From assembly GCA_011389865.1 (NCBI GenBank), contig JAABTL010000009.1:25457-89456 (forward strand): a stretch of DNA of 64,000 nucleotides. The letters run 5' to 3'. This DNA comes from Trueperaceae bacterium (lineage in GTDB: Bacteria > Deinococcota > Deinococci > Deinococcales > Trueperaceae). Positions 12,206-20,957 of the stretch are shown here, piece by piece (position 1 is the stretch's first letter; each line of letters starts with the position of its first letter). The translations under genes were made by a program, and so were the position numbers. The notes beneath the pieces were generated by a model. That model saw nothing but the letters and a program-made list of their open reading frames with translations, did no database searches and had not been told where the DNA came from.

Positions 12206-12235
12206 AGCATAGCAGCGGCGCTCGCGCAGTGTCAA
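12206..12235 (-). promoter_or_regulatory. Sigma-A promoter of the V-ATPase operon
   Basis: TTGACA (12230-12235) and TATGCT (12206-12211) on the minus strand with an 18-bp spacer. The implied leader is about 125 nt and ends in AAAGGAGGT before the TTG. Confidence 0.75.
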
Positions 12236-12253
12236 TCTTCGTTCCCGACCCGT

Positions 12254-14122
12254 TCACGCCCGACCACGACGACGATGCGCGATGCGGCGGAGCGTCTCGG
12301 CCGAGCGCAGGCGCCGCTCGCCCTCGCGGGCCGAGAGCGCCCCCTGAACCTCCGCGAGGTCGGCGTAGGCCGCCTCCAGGCGCTCCCGCGGCGTGGCCGG
12401 GTCGTGGACCTCGGCGCGCGCCTCCTCCAGCCGCTGCATCAACCGCTCCTGGCGCAACCTCCGCCCGGCCTCGACGTGGTGCTCCCGCACCCGCGACAGG
12501 AGCTGGTCCAGCCGCAGGTCGACGTCGAGGCGCACGTCCGCGCTCGACTCCGCCGCATGCACGACCAAGCGCTCCAACACCCGCTCGCCGCCGTCCCGCG
12601 CCTGGACCGCCGCGACGATCTCCGCGTCGTGCCAGCCGCAGCGCTCGCACAGCTCTGCGAACGCCACCAGCTCCGACTCGCCGGTCTCGGCGGGCAGCGC
12701 CGCCAGCGCCCGTCGCACGCGCTCGCGCAGCCGCTCGGGCTCCAGCAGGAGCAGGCCGACCACCTCGAGCTCGAGCAACCGCACCGGGCTCAGGTCCTCG
12801 CCGCGTCGCCGCAGGCCGCGAACGGAGGTCTCGTCGAGCCGCTGCGGCCGCTGGGAGGCCAACCAGGCGTCGAGGCGGCCCGCGTCGAGCCCGAGGTGAT
12901 CGACGACGAGCCGGCGCAGTTCGCTCGCCACCGGGTCGACGACGTCGCGCGGCTGCAGCGCCGGCAGCAGCTCGAGCAGGACCGCCCGCTGGCCGCGCGG
13001 CGTGGCGGCGTCGTGCTGCGCCAACACCCGCTCGAAGCGGAAGGCGACCTCCGAGACGCCGGTGCGCAGGGCCGCCGCGAACGCCACGCGCTCCGCCTCG
13101 CCCGCCAGCACGGCGTCGGCGGGATCCTTGCCGCTCGGCAGCCGCACGGCCTGCACCAGGAAACGGCGGCCGACGCTCTGCTCGAGGCCGGCGAGCACCG
13201 CGCGCTGGCCGGCCTCGTCCGCGTCGAACGCCAGCAGCACGCGCTGGGCATCGAGCCGGGTCAATTGGTCGGCCTGCTCCACCGTCAGGTTGGCGCCCAG
13301 CGCCGCGACCGCGTTGCCGAAGCCCGTCTGGTGCAGCGCCAGCACGTCCATGTAACCCTCGACCACGATCACCTCGCCGCTCTCACGGATCGCGGTGCGG
13401 GCGCGGTCGAGGCCGTAGAGCAGCTCGCCCTTCTTGAACAGCGCCGTCTCCGGGCTGTTGAGGTACTTCGGCACGCCGTCGTCGAGCAGGCGTCCGGCGA
13501 AGCCGACGACGCGGCCCATGCCATCGCGGACGGGGAACATCACCCGGCCGCGGAAGCGGTCGTAGCGTCGGCCCCGCTCGTTCTCGGTGATCAGGCCGGC
13601 GGACAGCAGGTCGTCGTCGCGCACGCCGCGGGTGAGCATGTGCTTGAGGAGGCCGTCCCAGGCGTCGGGGGCGAACCCCAGGCCCCAGTCGCGGACCGTC
13701 TCGTCGGTCAACCCGCGCCGCCGCAGGTAGTCCGCCGCCGGGCTGCCCGCCAGCTGGCCGGTGAACCACGCCAGCGCCGCCTCGTTGATCTCCAGCAGGT
13801 CGCGCCGCCGCCCCTGGCCGGCGGGCGCGCCGCGCACCTCGATGCCGACGCGCTCGCCCAGGAGCTGCAGCGCATCGCGGAACTCGAGGCCCTGGGTGCG
13901 CATCACGTAATCGAAGACGTCGCCCTTGGCCCCGCAGCCGAAGCAGTAGAAGAAGCCGCGCTCGACGTGGACGTGGAACGACGGCGTGCGCTCGCTGTGG
14001 AACGGGCAGAGCCCCTTGAGCTGGCCGCGTCCCGCCGGCTTCAGCGCGACGGTCTCACCCACCAGCTGCGCGAGATCGACGCGCGCCCGGATGCGCTCCT
14101 TGGCGTCGTCGAACTCGCTCAT
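12254..14122 (-). CDS. dnaG: DNA primase DnaG
   Basis: Synthesises RNA primers at the replication fork. It is 622 residues. The CHC2 zinc ribbon ligands are C39, H42, C60 and C63 (CPFHSERTPSF, YCFGCG). The TOPRIM catalytic core includes VIVVEGYMDVLALHQ and LLAFDADEAG (about 270-330). The C-terminal ~170 residues are helical and would bind the replicative helicase. It starts with ATG 17 bp after the phosphoribosyltransferase stop, so the two are probably co-transcribed. There is no rpoD next to it. Confidence 0.96.
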   Translation of the reverse strand: MSEFDDAKERIRARVDLAQLVGETVALKPAGRGQLKGLCPFHSERTPSFHVHVERGFFYCFGCGAKGDVFDYVMRTQGLEFRDALQLLGERVGIEVRGAPAGQGRRRDLLEINEAALAWFTGQLAGSPAADYLRRRGLTDETVRDWGLGFAPDAWDGLLKHMLTRGVRDDDLLSAGLITENERGRRYDRFRGRVMFPVRDGMGRVVGFAGRLLDDGVPKYLNSPETALFKKGELLYGLDRARTAIRESGEVIVVEGYMDVLALHQTGFGNAVAALGANLTVEQADQLTRLDAQRVLLAFDADEAGQRAVLAGLEQSVGRRFLVQAVRLPSGKDPADAVLAGEAERVAFAAALRTGVSEVAFRFERVLAQHDAATPRGQRAVLLELLPALQPRDVVDPVASELRRLVVDHLGLDAGRLDAWLASQRPQRLDETSVRGLRRRGEDLSPVRLLELEVVGLLLLEPERLRERVRRALAALPAETGESELVAFAELCERCGWHDAEIVAAVQARDGGERVLERLVVHAAESSADVRLDVDLRLDQLLSRVREHHVEAGRRLRQERLMQRLEEARAEVHDPATPRERLEAAYADLAEVQGALSAREGERRLRSAETLRRIAHRRRGRA

Positions 14123-14138
14123 GGCCCGGCCCGGCCGG

Positions 14139-14681
14139 TCACGCCCCGGCCTCGGCCGGGTAGAGCGGCAGGTGGCCGATCGCCACGACGTCGTCGCGCA
14201 CGTCGCCCTCGGTGAACACGACCAGGGTGGCGACGACGCGGGCGTCGACCTCGGCCAGCAGTTCGGTCAGCGCCGTCAGGGTGGCGCCGGTAGACACGAC
14301 GTCGTCGACCACCGCGATCGCCCGGCCCTGCAGCCGCGGCACGTCGGCGCCGTCGATCACCAGGTCCTGCGGCTTGCCGGTCGTGATCGAGTTGACCGTG
14401 CGCGAGATCGGGCCCACCATGTACGGCTTGTGCGTCTTGCGCACCACCACGTACGGCAGACCCGTGCGGACGCTGATCGCGTGGGCCAGCGGGACCGCCT
14501 TCACCTCGGGCGTCACGAGGACCTCGACCCCCGCCGGCACGCGCGCCGCGAGCTCGTCGGCGGCGGCCTCGGTCAGCCGGGTGTCGCCGAGCAGGTTGAG
14601 CAGGGCGACGGAGACGGGCCCGACGTTGACGATCGGCAGCTCGCGGCTCTCGGAGCCGACGTGGACGGTGTGGGTGGGCAT
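14139..14681 (-). CDS. Adenine phosphoribosyltransferase-like protein
   Basis: Type I PRTase of 180 residues. The PRPP-binding motif is [13 protein letters not shown] (about 123-135), and the flexible loop region is [14 protein letters not shown] (about 85-98). It most resembles the Apt/Xpt branch of purine salvage. A regulatory PRTase is possible, because this loop is not the standard Apt loop. The start ATG at 14681 has GGGAGGA upstream. An in-frame open extension beyond it has no family similarity. Confidence 0.75.
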   Translation of the reverse strand: MPTHTVHVGSESRELPIVNVGPVSVALLNLLGDTRLTEAAADELAARVPAGVEVLVTPEVKAVPLAHAISVRTGLPYVVVRKTHKPYMVGPISRTVNSITTGKPQDLVIDGADVPRLQGRAIAVVDDVVSTGATLTALTELLAEVDARVVATLVVFTEGDVRDDVVAIGHLPLYPAEAGA

Positions 14682-14713
14682 GCGGTTCCTCCCGGGGTCT
14701 TCCTTGACGCCGC

Positions 14714-14719
14714 ATGCTA
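14714..14719 (-). promoter_or_regulatory. -10 box TAGCAT of the PRTase-dnaG unit
   Basis: TAGCAT about 32 nt before the ATG, giving a short leader with a Shine-Dalgarno sequence. The -35 is poor. Confidence 0.45.
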
Positions 14720-14815
14720 CCGCCGGAGGGGACGTGACCAGCGAACGCCCGGGACGCGGCGCCGCGCAGGCCCGCGCGTCCCGCGCGTGCCCGCGCGTCC
14801 CGCGCGGGGCGGTGG

Positions 14816-14821
14816 TAGCTT
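14816..14821 (+). promoter_or_regulatory. -10 box TAGCTT of the MATE gene
   Basis: TAGCTT with an 8-nt spacer to the ATG at 14830. It follows a GC-rich direct repeat of CCCGCGCGT (14771-14808). Confidence 0.5.
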
Positions 14822-14829
14822 GCTCGCCG

Positions 14830-16443
14830 ATGCTCGCGCGCGCCGTCATGCCCTTCGCCAACGTCCTGCACGCCCCGACCCTGCGGGCGGTGGTGCGGCT
14901 GGCGCTGCCCGTCGTGCTGGCGAACCTCCTCCAGACCCTGGTGAACGTCGTCGACGTGTTCATGGCGGGGCGGCTCGGCCCGCTGTCGGTCGCCGCGGTC
15001 GGGATGGCCACCTCCGTGCGGCTGCTGATCCTGGTGGTCGTCATGGCCGTGACGGCCGGAGCCATGTCGCTCGCCGCGCAGGCCAAGGGCGCCCGCGACC
15101 CCCTGGCCCTGCAGGACGTGACCCGCCAGACGCTGCTGCTCTCGCTGGTGCTGGCCCTCGCCGTCAGCGCCATCGGCGTCGCCGTCGCCCGGCCCATGAT
15201 GACCTTCCTCAACGGCGGCGGCCCGACCGAGGTCGTGGACGCGGGCAGCGCCTACCTGACGATCCTGTTCGCCGGTACCGTGCTGCTGGTCGCGCAGATG
15301 GCGCTGACCAGCCTGATGCAGGGGGCGGGCGACACCGTCACGCCGCTGTGGCTGGCGGGCGCCACGAACGCGGCGAACGTCCTCTTCAACTGGCTGTTCA
15401 TGTTCGGTCCCGGGCCCTTCCCCGCCCTCGGGGTGCCGGGCGCCGCCGTGGGCACGCTGCTGGCACGGGCCCTCGGCCTGACGCTGGCGCTGCTGGTCAT
15501 CGGGGCCGGCGCGAACGTCATCCGCTGGCCCGCCGGCCGCTGGCGCTGGAACGGGACGCGCATCCGCGACCTGCTGGCGATCGGCGTCCCGTCGGGCCTG
15601 CAGGCGCTGGCGTACGTCGCGGCCGGGTTCCTCGTGGTGCGTGCGGTGACCGCCACCGAGTCGGGCAGCTACGGGGCGGCGGCGATGGCGATCGGCCTGC
15701 AGGTCGAGAGCTTCGCGTTCATGCCCGGGGTGGCGATCAGCGTGGCGGCGACCAGCCTGGTCGGGCAGGCGCTGGGTGCCTGGCAGCCGCGCCAGGCCTG
15801 GCGCTCCGGACACGCCGCCCTCGCCACGGCCCTGGGCCTCATGGGCGCCGTCGGCCTCACGCTGTTCCTCTTCGCGGAGCCCTTGGTCCGGCTGTTCGAC
15901 CCGAGCGCGCACCCGATCGTCATCGCCGACGGCGCGGCGTACCTGCGCATCAACGGGGCGGTGCAGCCGATCCTGGCGGTGTTCATGGTGCTGAACGGCG
16001 CGCTGCGCGGGGCCGGTGACGTGCGCGCGGGGTTGCTGGGCACCGTCGTCGGGCGCTGGGCCGTGGTGGTGCCCCTAGCGTGGCTGCTGGGCGCCTGGGG
16101 CCCATGGGGCACGTCCGGCGTGTGGTGGGCGCTGTTCCTCGGCATCGTGGTGCAATCGAGCTGGGTCGCCCTGCGCTGGCGGCGCGGCAGGTGGCTCGAC
16201 GTCGCGCTGCGACGCTCCGACGTCTGGCGCAGGCACCTCCACCGGCTGGACGCGGAGGCGCGCCGCGCCTTCCTCGACGGGGTGCGCACCCCCGCCATGG
16301 CGCAGGATGGGACGCGCGAGGTGGTGACGGGCGAGGGCGTGCGCTACGAGCGCGATGGGGAGGTCGTGGCGCGCTGGACCGCGCCGGAGAACGCCGCCCC
16401 GGAGTCCGCCGAGGGCGCGCCGAGAACGCCCGTGGGGGCGTGA
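14830..16443 (+). CDS. MATE family efflux transporter with C-terminal extension
   Basis: Cation-coupled multidrug/toxin extruder of the NorM/DinF type. It is 537 residues with about 12 membrane helices in two similar halves (roughly 20-230 and 245-455). Typical segments are [20 protein letters not shown] near the start and NGALRGAGD in the second half. The last ~85 residues are a charged cytosolic extension beyond the usual MATE end. The ATG at 14830 fits a leaderless transcript; ATG 14848 is an alternative. The substrate is unknown. Confidence 0.87.
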   Translation: MLARAVMPFANVLHAPTLRAVVRLALPVVLANLLQTLVNVVDVFMAGRLGPLSVAAVGMATSVRLLILVVVMAVTAGAMSLAAQAKGARDPLALQDVTRQTLLLSLVLALAVSAIGVAVARPMMTFLNGGGPTEVVDAGSAYLTILFAGTVLLVAQMALTSLMQGAGDTVTPLWLAGATNAANVLFNWLFMFGPGPFPALGVPGAAVGTLLARALGLTLALLVIGAGANVIRWPAGRWRWNGTRIRDLLAIGVPSGLQALAYVAAGFLVVRAVTATESGSYGAAAMAIGLQVESFAFMPGVAISVAATSLVGQALGAWQPRQAWRSGHAALATALGLMGAVGLTLFLFAEPLVRLFDPSAHPIVIADGAAYLRINGAVQPILAVFMVLNGALRGAGDVRAGLLGTVVGRWAVVVPLAWLLGAWGPWGTSGVWWALFLGIVVQSSWVALRWRRGRWLDVALRRSDVWRRHLHRLDAEARRAFLDGVRTPAMAQDGTREVVTGEGVRYERDGEVVARWTAPENAAPESAEGAPRTPVGA

Positions 16444-16449
16444 TAGCCT
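16444..16449 (+). promoter_or_regulatory. -10 box TAGCCT of ruvB
   Basis: TAGCCT directly follows the MATE stop and lies 6 nt before the ruvB GTG. Confidence 0.6.
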
Positions 16450-16455
16450 GCCGCC

Positions 16456-17472
16456 GTGGACGACGGAACCCTCCGCCCGACGTCGCTCGCCGAGTACGTC
16501 GGACAGCAGCGCCTGAAGGAGAAGCTGGCGGTCTACCTCGAGGCGGCCCGCACGCGCCGTGAGGCGCTCGATCACGTCCTGTTGTACGGCCCCCCCGGAC
16601 TGGGCAAGACCACCCTCGCGCACATCATCGCGGCGGAGCTCGGCGTGGGGCTGCGGGTGACCAGCGGCCCCGCGATCGAGAAGCCAGGGGACCTGGCGGC
16701 CATCCTGACCAACGCCCTCGAGGACGGGGACGTCCTGTTCATCGACGAGATCCACCGGCTGGGGAGGGTCGCGGAGGAGCACCTCTACCCCGCCATGGAG
16801 GACTACAAGATCGACATCGTCCTCGGCCAGGGGCCTGCGGCCCGCACGATCCGGCTCGAGTTGCCGCGCTTCACGCTGGTGGGCGCGACCACCCGGCCCG
16901 GCTTGATCACCGGACCGCTGCGCTCGCGCTTCGGCATCATCGAGCACCTGGAGTATTACCGCGACGACGAGCTGGCCGAGGGGGTCGAGCGCGATGCCCG
17001 GCTCCTCGGCCTCGGCATCGACGTCGAGGCCGCCTTGGAGATCGGCCGCCGCGCGCGCGGCACGATGCGCATCGCCAAGCGGCTGCTGCGCCGGGTGCGC
17101 GACTTCGCCGAGGTCGCGGGCGAGCAGCGCGTCGGGCTGGCCCGCACGCGCACCGCGCTGGACAGGCTCGGCATCGACGATCAGGGCCTCGACCGGCGCG
17201 ACCGGGCGATCCTACGCGCCGTCGTGGAGCGCTTCGCGGGCGGCCCGGTCGGCCTCGACACGCTGGCGACCGCCGTCGGCGAGGATCGCGGCACGCTGGA
17301 GGAGGTCCACGAGCCCTACCTCATCCAGCGCGGGCTCCTGCAGCGGACGTCGCGAGGCCGCGTCGCCACCGAGGCGACCTACCGGCACCTGGGGCTTCCC
17401 GTGGCCGCGTCCGCCGCTGCCGCAGCGGGCGCGGCGGCGGACGGCCTGTTCGACGAGAGCGAGCCCCCGTGA
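16456..17472 (+). CDS. ruvB: Holliday junction branch-migration ATPase RuvB
   Basis: Hexameric AAA+ motor that drives branch migration with RuvA. It is 338 residues. It has [11 protein letters not shown] at the start, Walker [10 protein letters not shown] (45-53), Walker B LFIDEIH (94-100), sensor GATTRPG and arginine-finger region LRSRFGI, then a C-terminal winged helix (about 255-330). The usual RGTPRIANRLLRR reads [13 protein letters not shown] here, a mild change. The GTG start is set by the -10 box 6 nt upstream. ruvA and ruvC are not in the window. Confidence 0.96.
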   Translation: MDDGTLRPTSLAEYVGQQRLKEKLAVYLEAARTRREALDHVLLYGPPGLGKTTLAHIIAAELGVGLRVTSGPAIEKPGDLAAILTNALEDGDVLFIDEIHRLGRVAEEHLYPAMEDYKIDIVLGQGPAARTIRLELPRFTLVGATTRPGLITGPLRSRFGIIEHLEYYRDDELAEGVERDARLLGLGIDVEAALEIGRRARGTMRIAKRLLRRVRDFAEVAGEQRVGLARTRTALDRLGIDDQGLDRRDRAILRAVVERFAGGPVGLDTLATAVGEDRGTLEEVHEPYLIQRGLLQRTSRGRVATEATYRHLGLPVAASAAAAAGAAADGLFDESEPP

Positions 17473-18524
17473 TCGAGGGGTCCCTGCGCGACGCGGCCTT
17501 CACCGACGTCCTGCAGGTGGTGGTGGCGGGGCGCAAGGACGGCGTGCTGCACCTCGAAACCGGCGACTCCGGTGAACGCCAGGCACGCGTGTGGATCGGG
17601 GGCGGCCGGCTGCTGGCGGCATCGCTCGACGGCGGCGTGCACCTGGGCGAGATGCTGGTGCGGCTCGATCTCCTCGGGGTCGACGAGGTGCAGACCCTGC
17701 TGGCCGAACAGGCCAGCGACCCCGAGCTGCCGTCGCTGGGCGCCGCCGCGATCGCCCGCGGCTGGATCGACGCCGACCAGCTGGCGGTCGCGGTCGAACG
17801 GCACCTGACCGAGGTCCTCGGCGAGCTGAGCGGCTGGCGCGACGGTCGGTTCCGCTTCGCGGAGGGCGCGCCGCCGCCCGGGATCGCCGACGAGGAGGGG
17901 TTCGATCCCCTCCGCGTGCTCATGCAGGTCGGCGACCCACGCTCGGGCGACGCGGTGGACCCCGAGGCGGTGCTCAAGCGGGTCGGAGATCCGACGGCGC
18001 ATGCCCTGTCGCCGGAGGCCTGGGACGTCCTGAGCCTGGTGGACGGCCGCCGCTCCGCCCGCGCGCTGGCGGCCGAGAGCGACCTCCCCGAGGGCCGGAC
18101 GCTCGCGCTGCTGGCGGAGCTCCTCGGGGCGGGCGTGCTGGCGCCGGCGACCGACGCCGCGACGCCGGCGACGGTGCTCGTCGCCTGCGCCGATCCGGCC
18201 GAGGCCCGCCTGCTGCGGCTCGCGCTGCTGCGGCACGGCACGCGGCCGCGGCTGGTCGCCGACCTCGAAGAGGCGGAGGGCGCGTTCGACGAGCTCCGGC
18301 CCAGCGCGGTGGTCCTCGACGCGGCGCTCGACCCGTGGAACTGGCTGCGTGCGCTGCGGCGGCGTGCCGAGGGCTCGCACGTCCCGGTGCTGGTCATCGG
18401 CGCCGGTCCGGCCCGCTGGTGGAGGCGGGGGCGCGAGGCGGGTAGCGAGCGCCTGGCGCGCCCGTACCGCGAGGTCGACCTGCAGGACTGGCTGCGTCAG
18501 AAACTGCCTCGTGCGGGCGCTTAG
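17469..18524 (+). CDS. DUF4388 (PATAN-type) protein with degenerate receiver-like C-terminus
   Basis: 351 residues. The N-terminal ~110 fit DUF4388 ([27 protein letters not shown]), a domain linked to two-component and motility regulation. The middle has a helical part with [17 protein letters not shown]. The last ~120 residues resemble a response-regulator fold ([19 protein letters not shown], then [17 protein letters not shown]) but lack a clear phospho-acceptor set. The GTG overlaps the ruvB stop (GTGA). The final codons and TAG lie inside a 31-bp repeated hairpin. Confidence 0.72.
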   Translation: MIEGSLRDAAFTDVLQVVVAGRKDGVLHLETGDSGERQARVWIGGGRLLAASLDGGVHLGEMLVRLDLLGVDEVQTLLAEQASDPELPSLGAAAIARGWIDADQLAVAVERHLTEVLGELSGWRDGRFRFAEGAPPPGIADEEGFDPLRVLMQVGDPRSGDAVDPEAVLKRVGDPTAHALSPEAWDVLSLVDGRRSARALAAESDLPEGRTLALLAELLGAGVLAPATDAATPATVLVACADPAEARLLRLALLRHGTRPRLVADLEEAEGAFDELRPSAVVLDAALDPWNWLRALRRRAEGSHVPVLVIGAGPARWWRRGREAGSERLARPYREVDLQDWLRQKLPRAGA

Positions 18525-18582
18525 CATCGCACGAGGGCCTCGTGCGGGCGCTTAGCATCGCACGAGGGCCTCGTGCGGGCGC
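18507..18582 (+). repeat. 31-bp tandem repeat (2.5 copies), each a hairpin with the stop codon in its loop
   Basis: Units at 18507-18537 and 18538-18568, plus a partial copy at 18569-18582. Each full unit pairs CCTCGTGCG with CGCACGAGG across a 12-nt loop containing TAG. In unit 1 this TAG is the real stop codon of the DUF4388 gene. Confidence 0.85.
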
Positions 18583-18602
18583 ATGACGACGCGCGACGAG
18601 AA

Positions 18603-18634
18603 CCGCGCGCCGGCCACGTGGGCACGGCGCGCGG
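18603..18634. terminator. Bidirectional hairpin between convergent genes
   Basis: CCGCGCGCCGGCC pairs with GGC-A-CGGCGCGCGG (13 bp, one bulged A) around a 5-nt loop, between the DUF4388 gene and the permease gene. Confidence 0.55.
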
Positions 18635-18665
18635 AGCGAGACGCGGGGGGGTTCGTCCTCGCCGC

Positions 18666-19817
18666 TCAGCCGCCCTTGACCGAGCCGGCGAGCAGGCCGC
18701 GGACGAAGTAGCGCTGCAGGGCGAAGAAGACCATGAGCGGCACCAGGATCGAGATGAAGGCGCTGCTGGTCAGGATCTCCCAGTTGTCGCCGCGGGAACC
18801 GAGCAACTCGCGCAGGCGCGAGGTGAGCACGATCTGGTCGTCGTCCTTGCCGAGGAACACCAGCGCCACCAACAGGTCGTTCCAGACCCACAGGAACTGG
18901 AAGATCGCGAACGACGCCAGGGCCGGCACGGAGAGAGGCAGGATCAGGCGGATGAAGATGTCGAAGTGCGACGCGCCGTCGAGCTGCGCCGACTCGATGA
19001 TGTCGCGCGGCAGGCCCCCGATGTAGTTGCGCAGCAGGTAGATCGCCAGCGGCAGGCCGAAACCGGTGTGGGCGAGCCAGATGCCCAAGTAGGTCTTGGA
19101 GGGCACCCCGAACGTGGCGCCGATGTCGTTGTACATGCGCAGGAGCGGGATCAGCGACATCTGCAGCGGCACGACGAGCAACCCGACCACGAGCGCGAAC
19201 AGCCACTGCCGGCCCGGAAACTTCATCCAGGCGAAGGCGTAGGCGGCGAACGCGGCGATGAGGATCGGTATCAGGGTCGCTGGGATCGTCACCGTGAACG
19301 TGTTGATGAAGGCCCGGTCGATGCTCTCGCTCGCCAGCACCTCGCGGTAGTTGGTCAGCGCGAAAGTGGGCGGGATCGCCATGATGTGGAAGATCCGGTG
19401 GCGCGCGCCCTCCGGGAACGGCTCCTCCGACACCCACCGGTAGCTGCCGTCCTCGTTCAGGGTGAACGCGGTGCCCTCGAGATCGATCGTCTCCCCCGGC
19501 GCGAAGGCGCCCAACGCGGTCTGCGAGACGCCGTAGCTGACGATCGAGCGGCGCGGATCCTCGAGGAAGTTCCCCTCCACGACGTGGAGCCCGTCCACCT
19601 CCACGGCGTCGCGGGCGTTGATGCGGCCGGCGGCGGAGCGTTCGGTGGTGGAGAAGGCCGTCCACCAACCGGAGACGATGAGCTGGTCCTTGTCACGGAG
19701 CGAGCTGACGAAGAGCCCGAGCGTCGGGACGGTCCAGATGACGACCAGCACGGCGAGGCTGGCGTGCGTGAGCAGGCGGCCCCAGGTGATGTGGAGCCCG
19801 GGTACGCGGCGGCTCAT
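18666..19817 (-). CDS. aglG: Sugar ABC transporter permease, AglG/MalG-like
   Basis: Second inner-membrane permease of a carbohydrate importer. It is 383 residues with 6 membrane helices. A periplasmic insert of ~100 residues between helices 1 and 2 makes it as long as AglG-type alpha-glucoside permeases. The EAA loop that docks the ATPase is ESAQLDGASHFDIFIRLILP. The ATG overlaps the stop of the upstream permease (ATGA). Substrate assignment is by resemblance only. Confidence 0.82.
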   Translation of the reverse strand: MSRRVPGLHITWGRLLTHASLAVLVVIWTVPTLGLFVSSLRDKDQLIVSGWWTAFSTTERSAAGRINARDAVEVDGLHVVEGNFLEDPRRSIVSYGVSQTALGAFAPGETIDLEGTAFTLNEDGSYRWVSEEPFPEGARHRIFHIMAIPPTFALTNYREVLASESIDRAFINTFTVTIPATLIPILIAAFAAYAFAWMKFPGRQWLFALVVGLLVVPLQMSLIPLLRMYNDIGATFGVPSKTYLGIWLAHTGFGLPLAIYLLRNYIGGLPRDIIESAQLDGASHFDIFIRLILPLSVPALASFAIFQFLWVWNDLLVALVFLGKDDDQIVLTSRLRELLGSRGDNWEILTSSAFISILVPLMVFFALQRYFVRGLLAGSVKGG

Positions 19818-20827
19818 CGCATCGCCTCCTCGGTCTGGAAGCGCCGGATGTTCCACACCATGATCGGCACCACCGCGATCATGATGACCAACGCGATCAC
19901 GCTCCCACGGCCGAAGTCGCCGCCGCCCCGGAACATCCAGTTGTACATGGAGTTGGCCAGCACCTCGGTCCCCCACTGGCCGTTGGTCATGGCCAGCACG
20001 ATGTCGAACACCTTGAGGACGACGATGGTGATCGTGGTCCACACGACCAGGATCGTGCTGAAGATCTGCGGGATGATGATCTTGAAGAAGACTGCGTACT
20101 CGCTGGCGCCGTCGATCTGGGCGGCCTCGATCGTCTCCTCCGGCACGCCGCGCAGCGCCGCGCTCAGGATGACCATGGCGAAGCCGGTCTGGATCCACAC
20201 CAGGATGATCATGAGGAAGAAGTTGTTCCAGAAGGGCACGGTGATCCAGGCCTGCGGCTCACCGCCCAACGCCACGACGATCGCGTTGACGATCCCGATC
20301 TGGCCGACGTCGGGCCCGCGGTAGTCGTACACGAACTTCCAGATGACGCTGGCGCCGACGAACGAGATGGCCATCGGCATGAAGATGAGCGACTTGGCGA
20401 CGTTGCCCCACCGTACCCGGTCGGCCAGCGTCGCCACCAGCAGCCCGAAGGCCGTGCTCATGGCGGGCACGAACAGGAGCCACAGGACGTTGTTCCGGAT
20501 CGCCAGGTGGAACTCGGGGTTCTGGATCGCCCAGGCGTAGTTGCTGAGCCCGACGAACTCCGTACCGCTGCGGTCGAAGAGGCTGAGTCTCGCTGTCTCG
20601 AAGACGGGGTACACGAGATAGATGCCGAGGATCACGAGGGCGGGTAGGACGAACAGCCACGGGCGGATGGCGTTGCGGAGCGGCTCCCGCGAGAGGTACT
20701 CGCCGTCGGGGCGGCGCCCGTCGGGGGCGAGCCGATCGAGCAACCAGTTCGTGCCGAAGAAATACGCCAGGCTGGCACCAACGCCGGCGATGACGGCCAG
20801 GACGGCCATGAGCACTTGTTGCGTCAA
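19814..20827 (-). CDS. aglF: Sugar ABC transporter permease, AglF/MalF-like
   Basis: First permease of the importer, 337 residues from a TTG at 20827. The N-terminal helix is followed by AYFFGTNWLLDRL, then about 6 further helices. The EAA loop reads EAAQIDGASEYAVFFKIIIP. The TTG is preferred because GGAGGGA lies 9 nt upstream. An in-frame GTG at 20836 abuts that site too closely, and an upstream frame is open to 20905. A hairpin separates it from the binding-protein gene. Confidence 0.8.
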   Translation of the reverse strand: MTQQVLMAVLAVIAGVGASLAYFFGTNWLLDRLAPDGRRPDGEYLSREPLRNAIRPWLFVLPALVILGIYLVYPVFETARLSLFDRSGTEFVGLSNYAWAIQNPEFHLAIRNNVLWLLFVPAMSTAFGLLVATLADRVRWGNVAKSLIFMPMAISFVGASVIWKFVYDYRGPDVGQIGIVNAIVVALGGEPQAWITVPFWNNFFLMIILVWIQTGFAMVILSAALRGVPEETIEAAQIDGASEYAVFFKIIIPQIFSTILVVWTTITIVVLKVFDIVLAMTNGQWGTEVLANSMYNWMFRGGGDFGRGSVIALVIMIAVVPIMVWNIRRFQTEEAMR

Positions 20828-20883
20828 CGGCCTCACTCCCTCCTCGGCTCGGCGAGCGGCCGAGCCGGCTAGCGGATCCGAAG

Positions 20884-20913
20884 GCGGCAGGGTGGCGTAT
20901 GCCACCCTGCCGC
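20884..20913 (-). terminator. Intercistronic hairpin after the sugar-binding protein gene
   Basis: Perfect 13-bp stem GCGGCAGGGTGGC / GCCACCCTGCCGC with a 4-nt loop and no T-tract. In this position such stems usually protect the binding-protein mRNA and lower permease expression. Confidence 0.6.
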
Positions 20914-20957
20914 AAGATCAAGCGTCGGCGACGATCAGGCCGCCTCGGCCGCCGGGA

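Noticed and set aside
12076..12210. Longer subunit G with an N-terminal extension from 12210
   Set aside because: The extension would be read through the leader hairpin and the ribosome-binding site and is unlike any stalk subunit. The TTG at 12075 has ideal spacing.
14771..14808. Short direct repeats of CCCGCGCGT as a possible array
   Set aside because: Only three or four 9-11-bp GC-rich copies without spacers. More likely simple-sequence drift than CRISPR or iterons.
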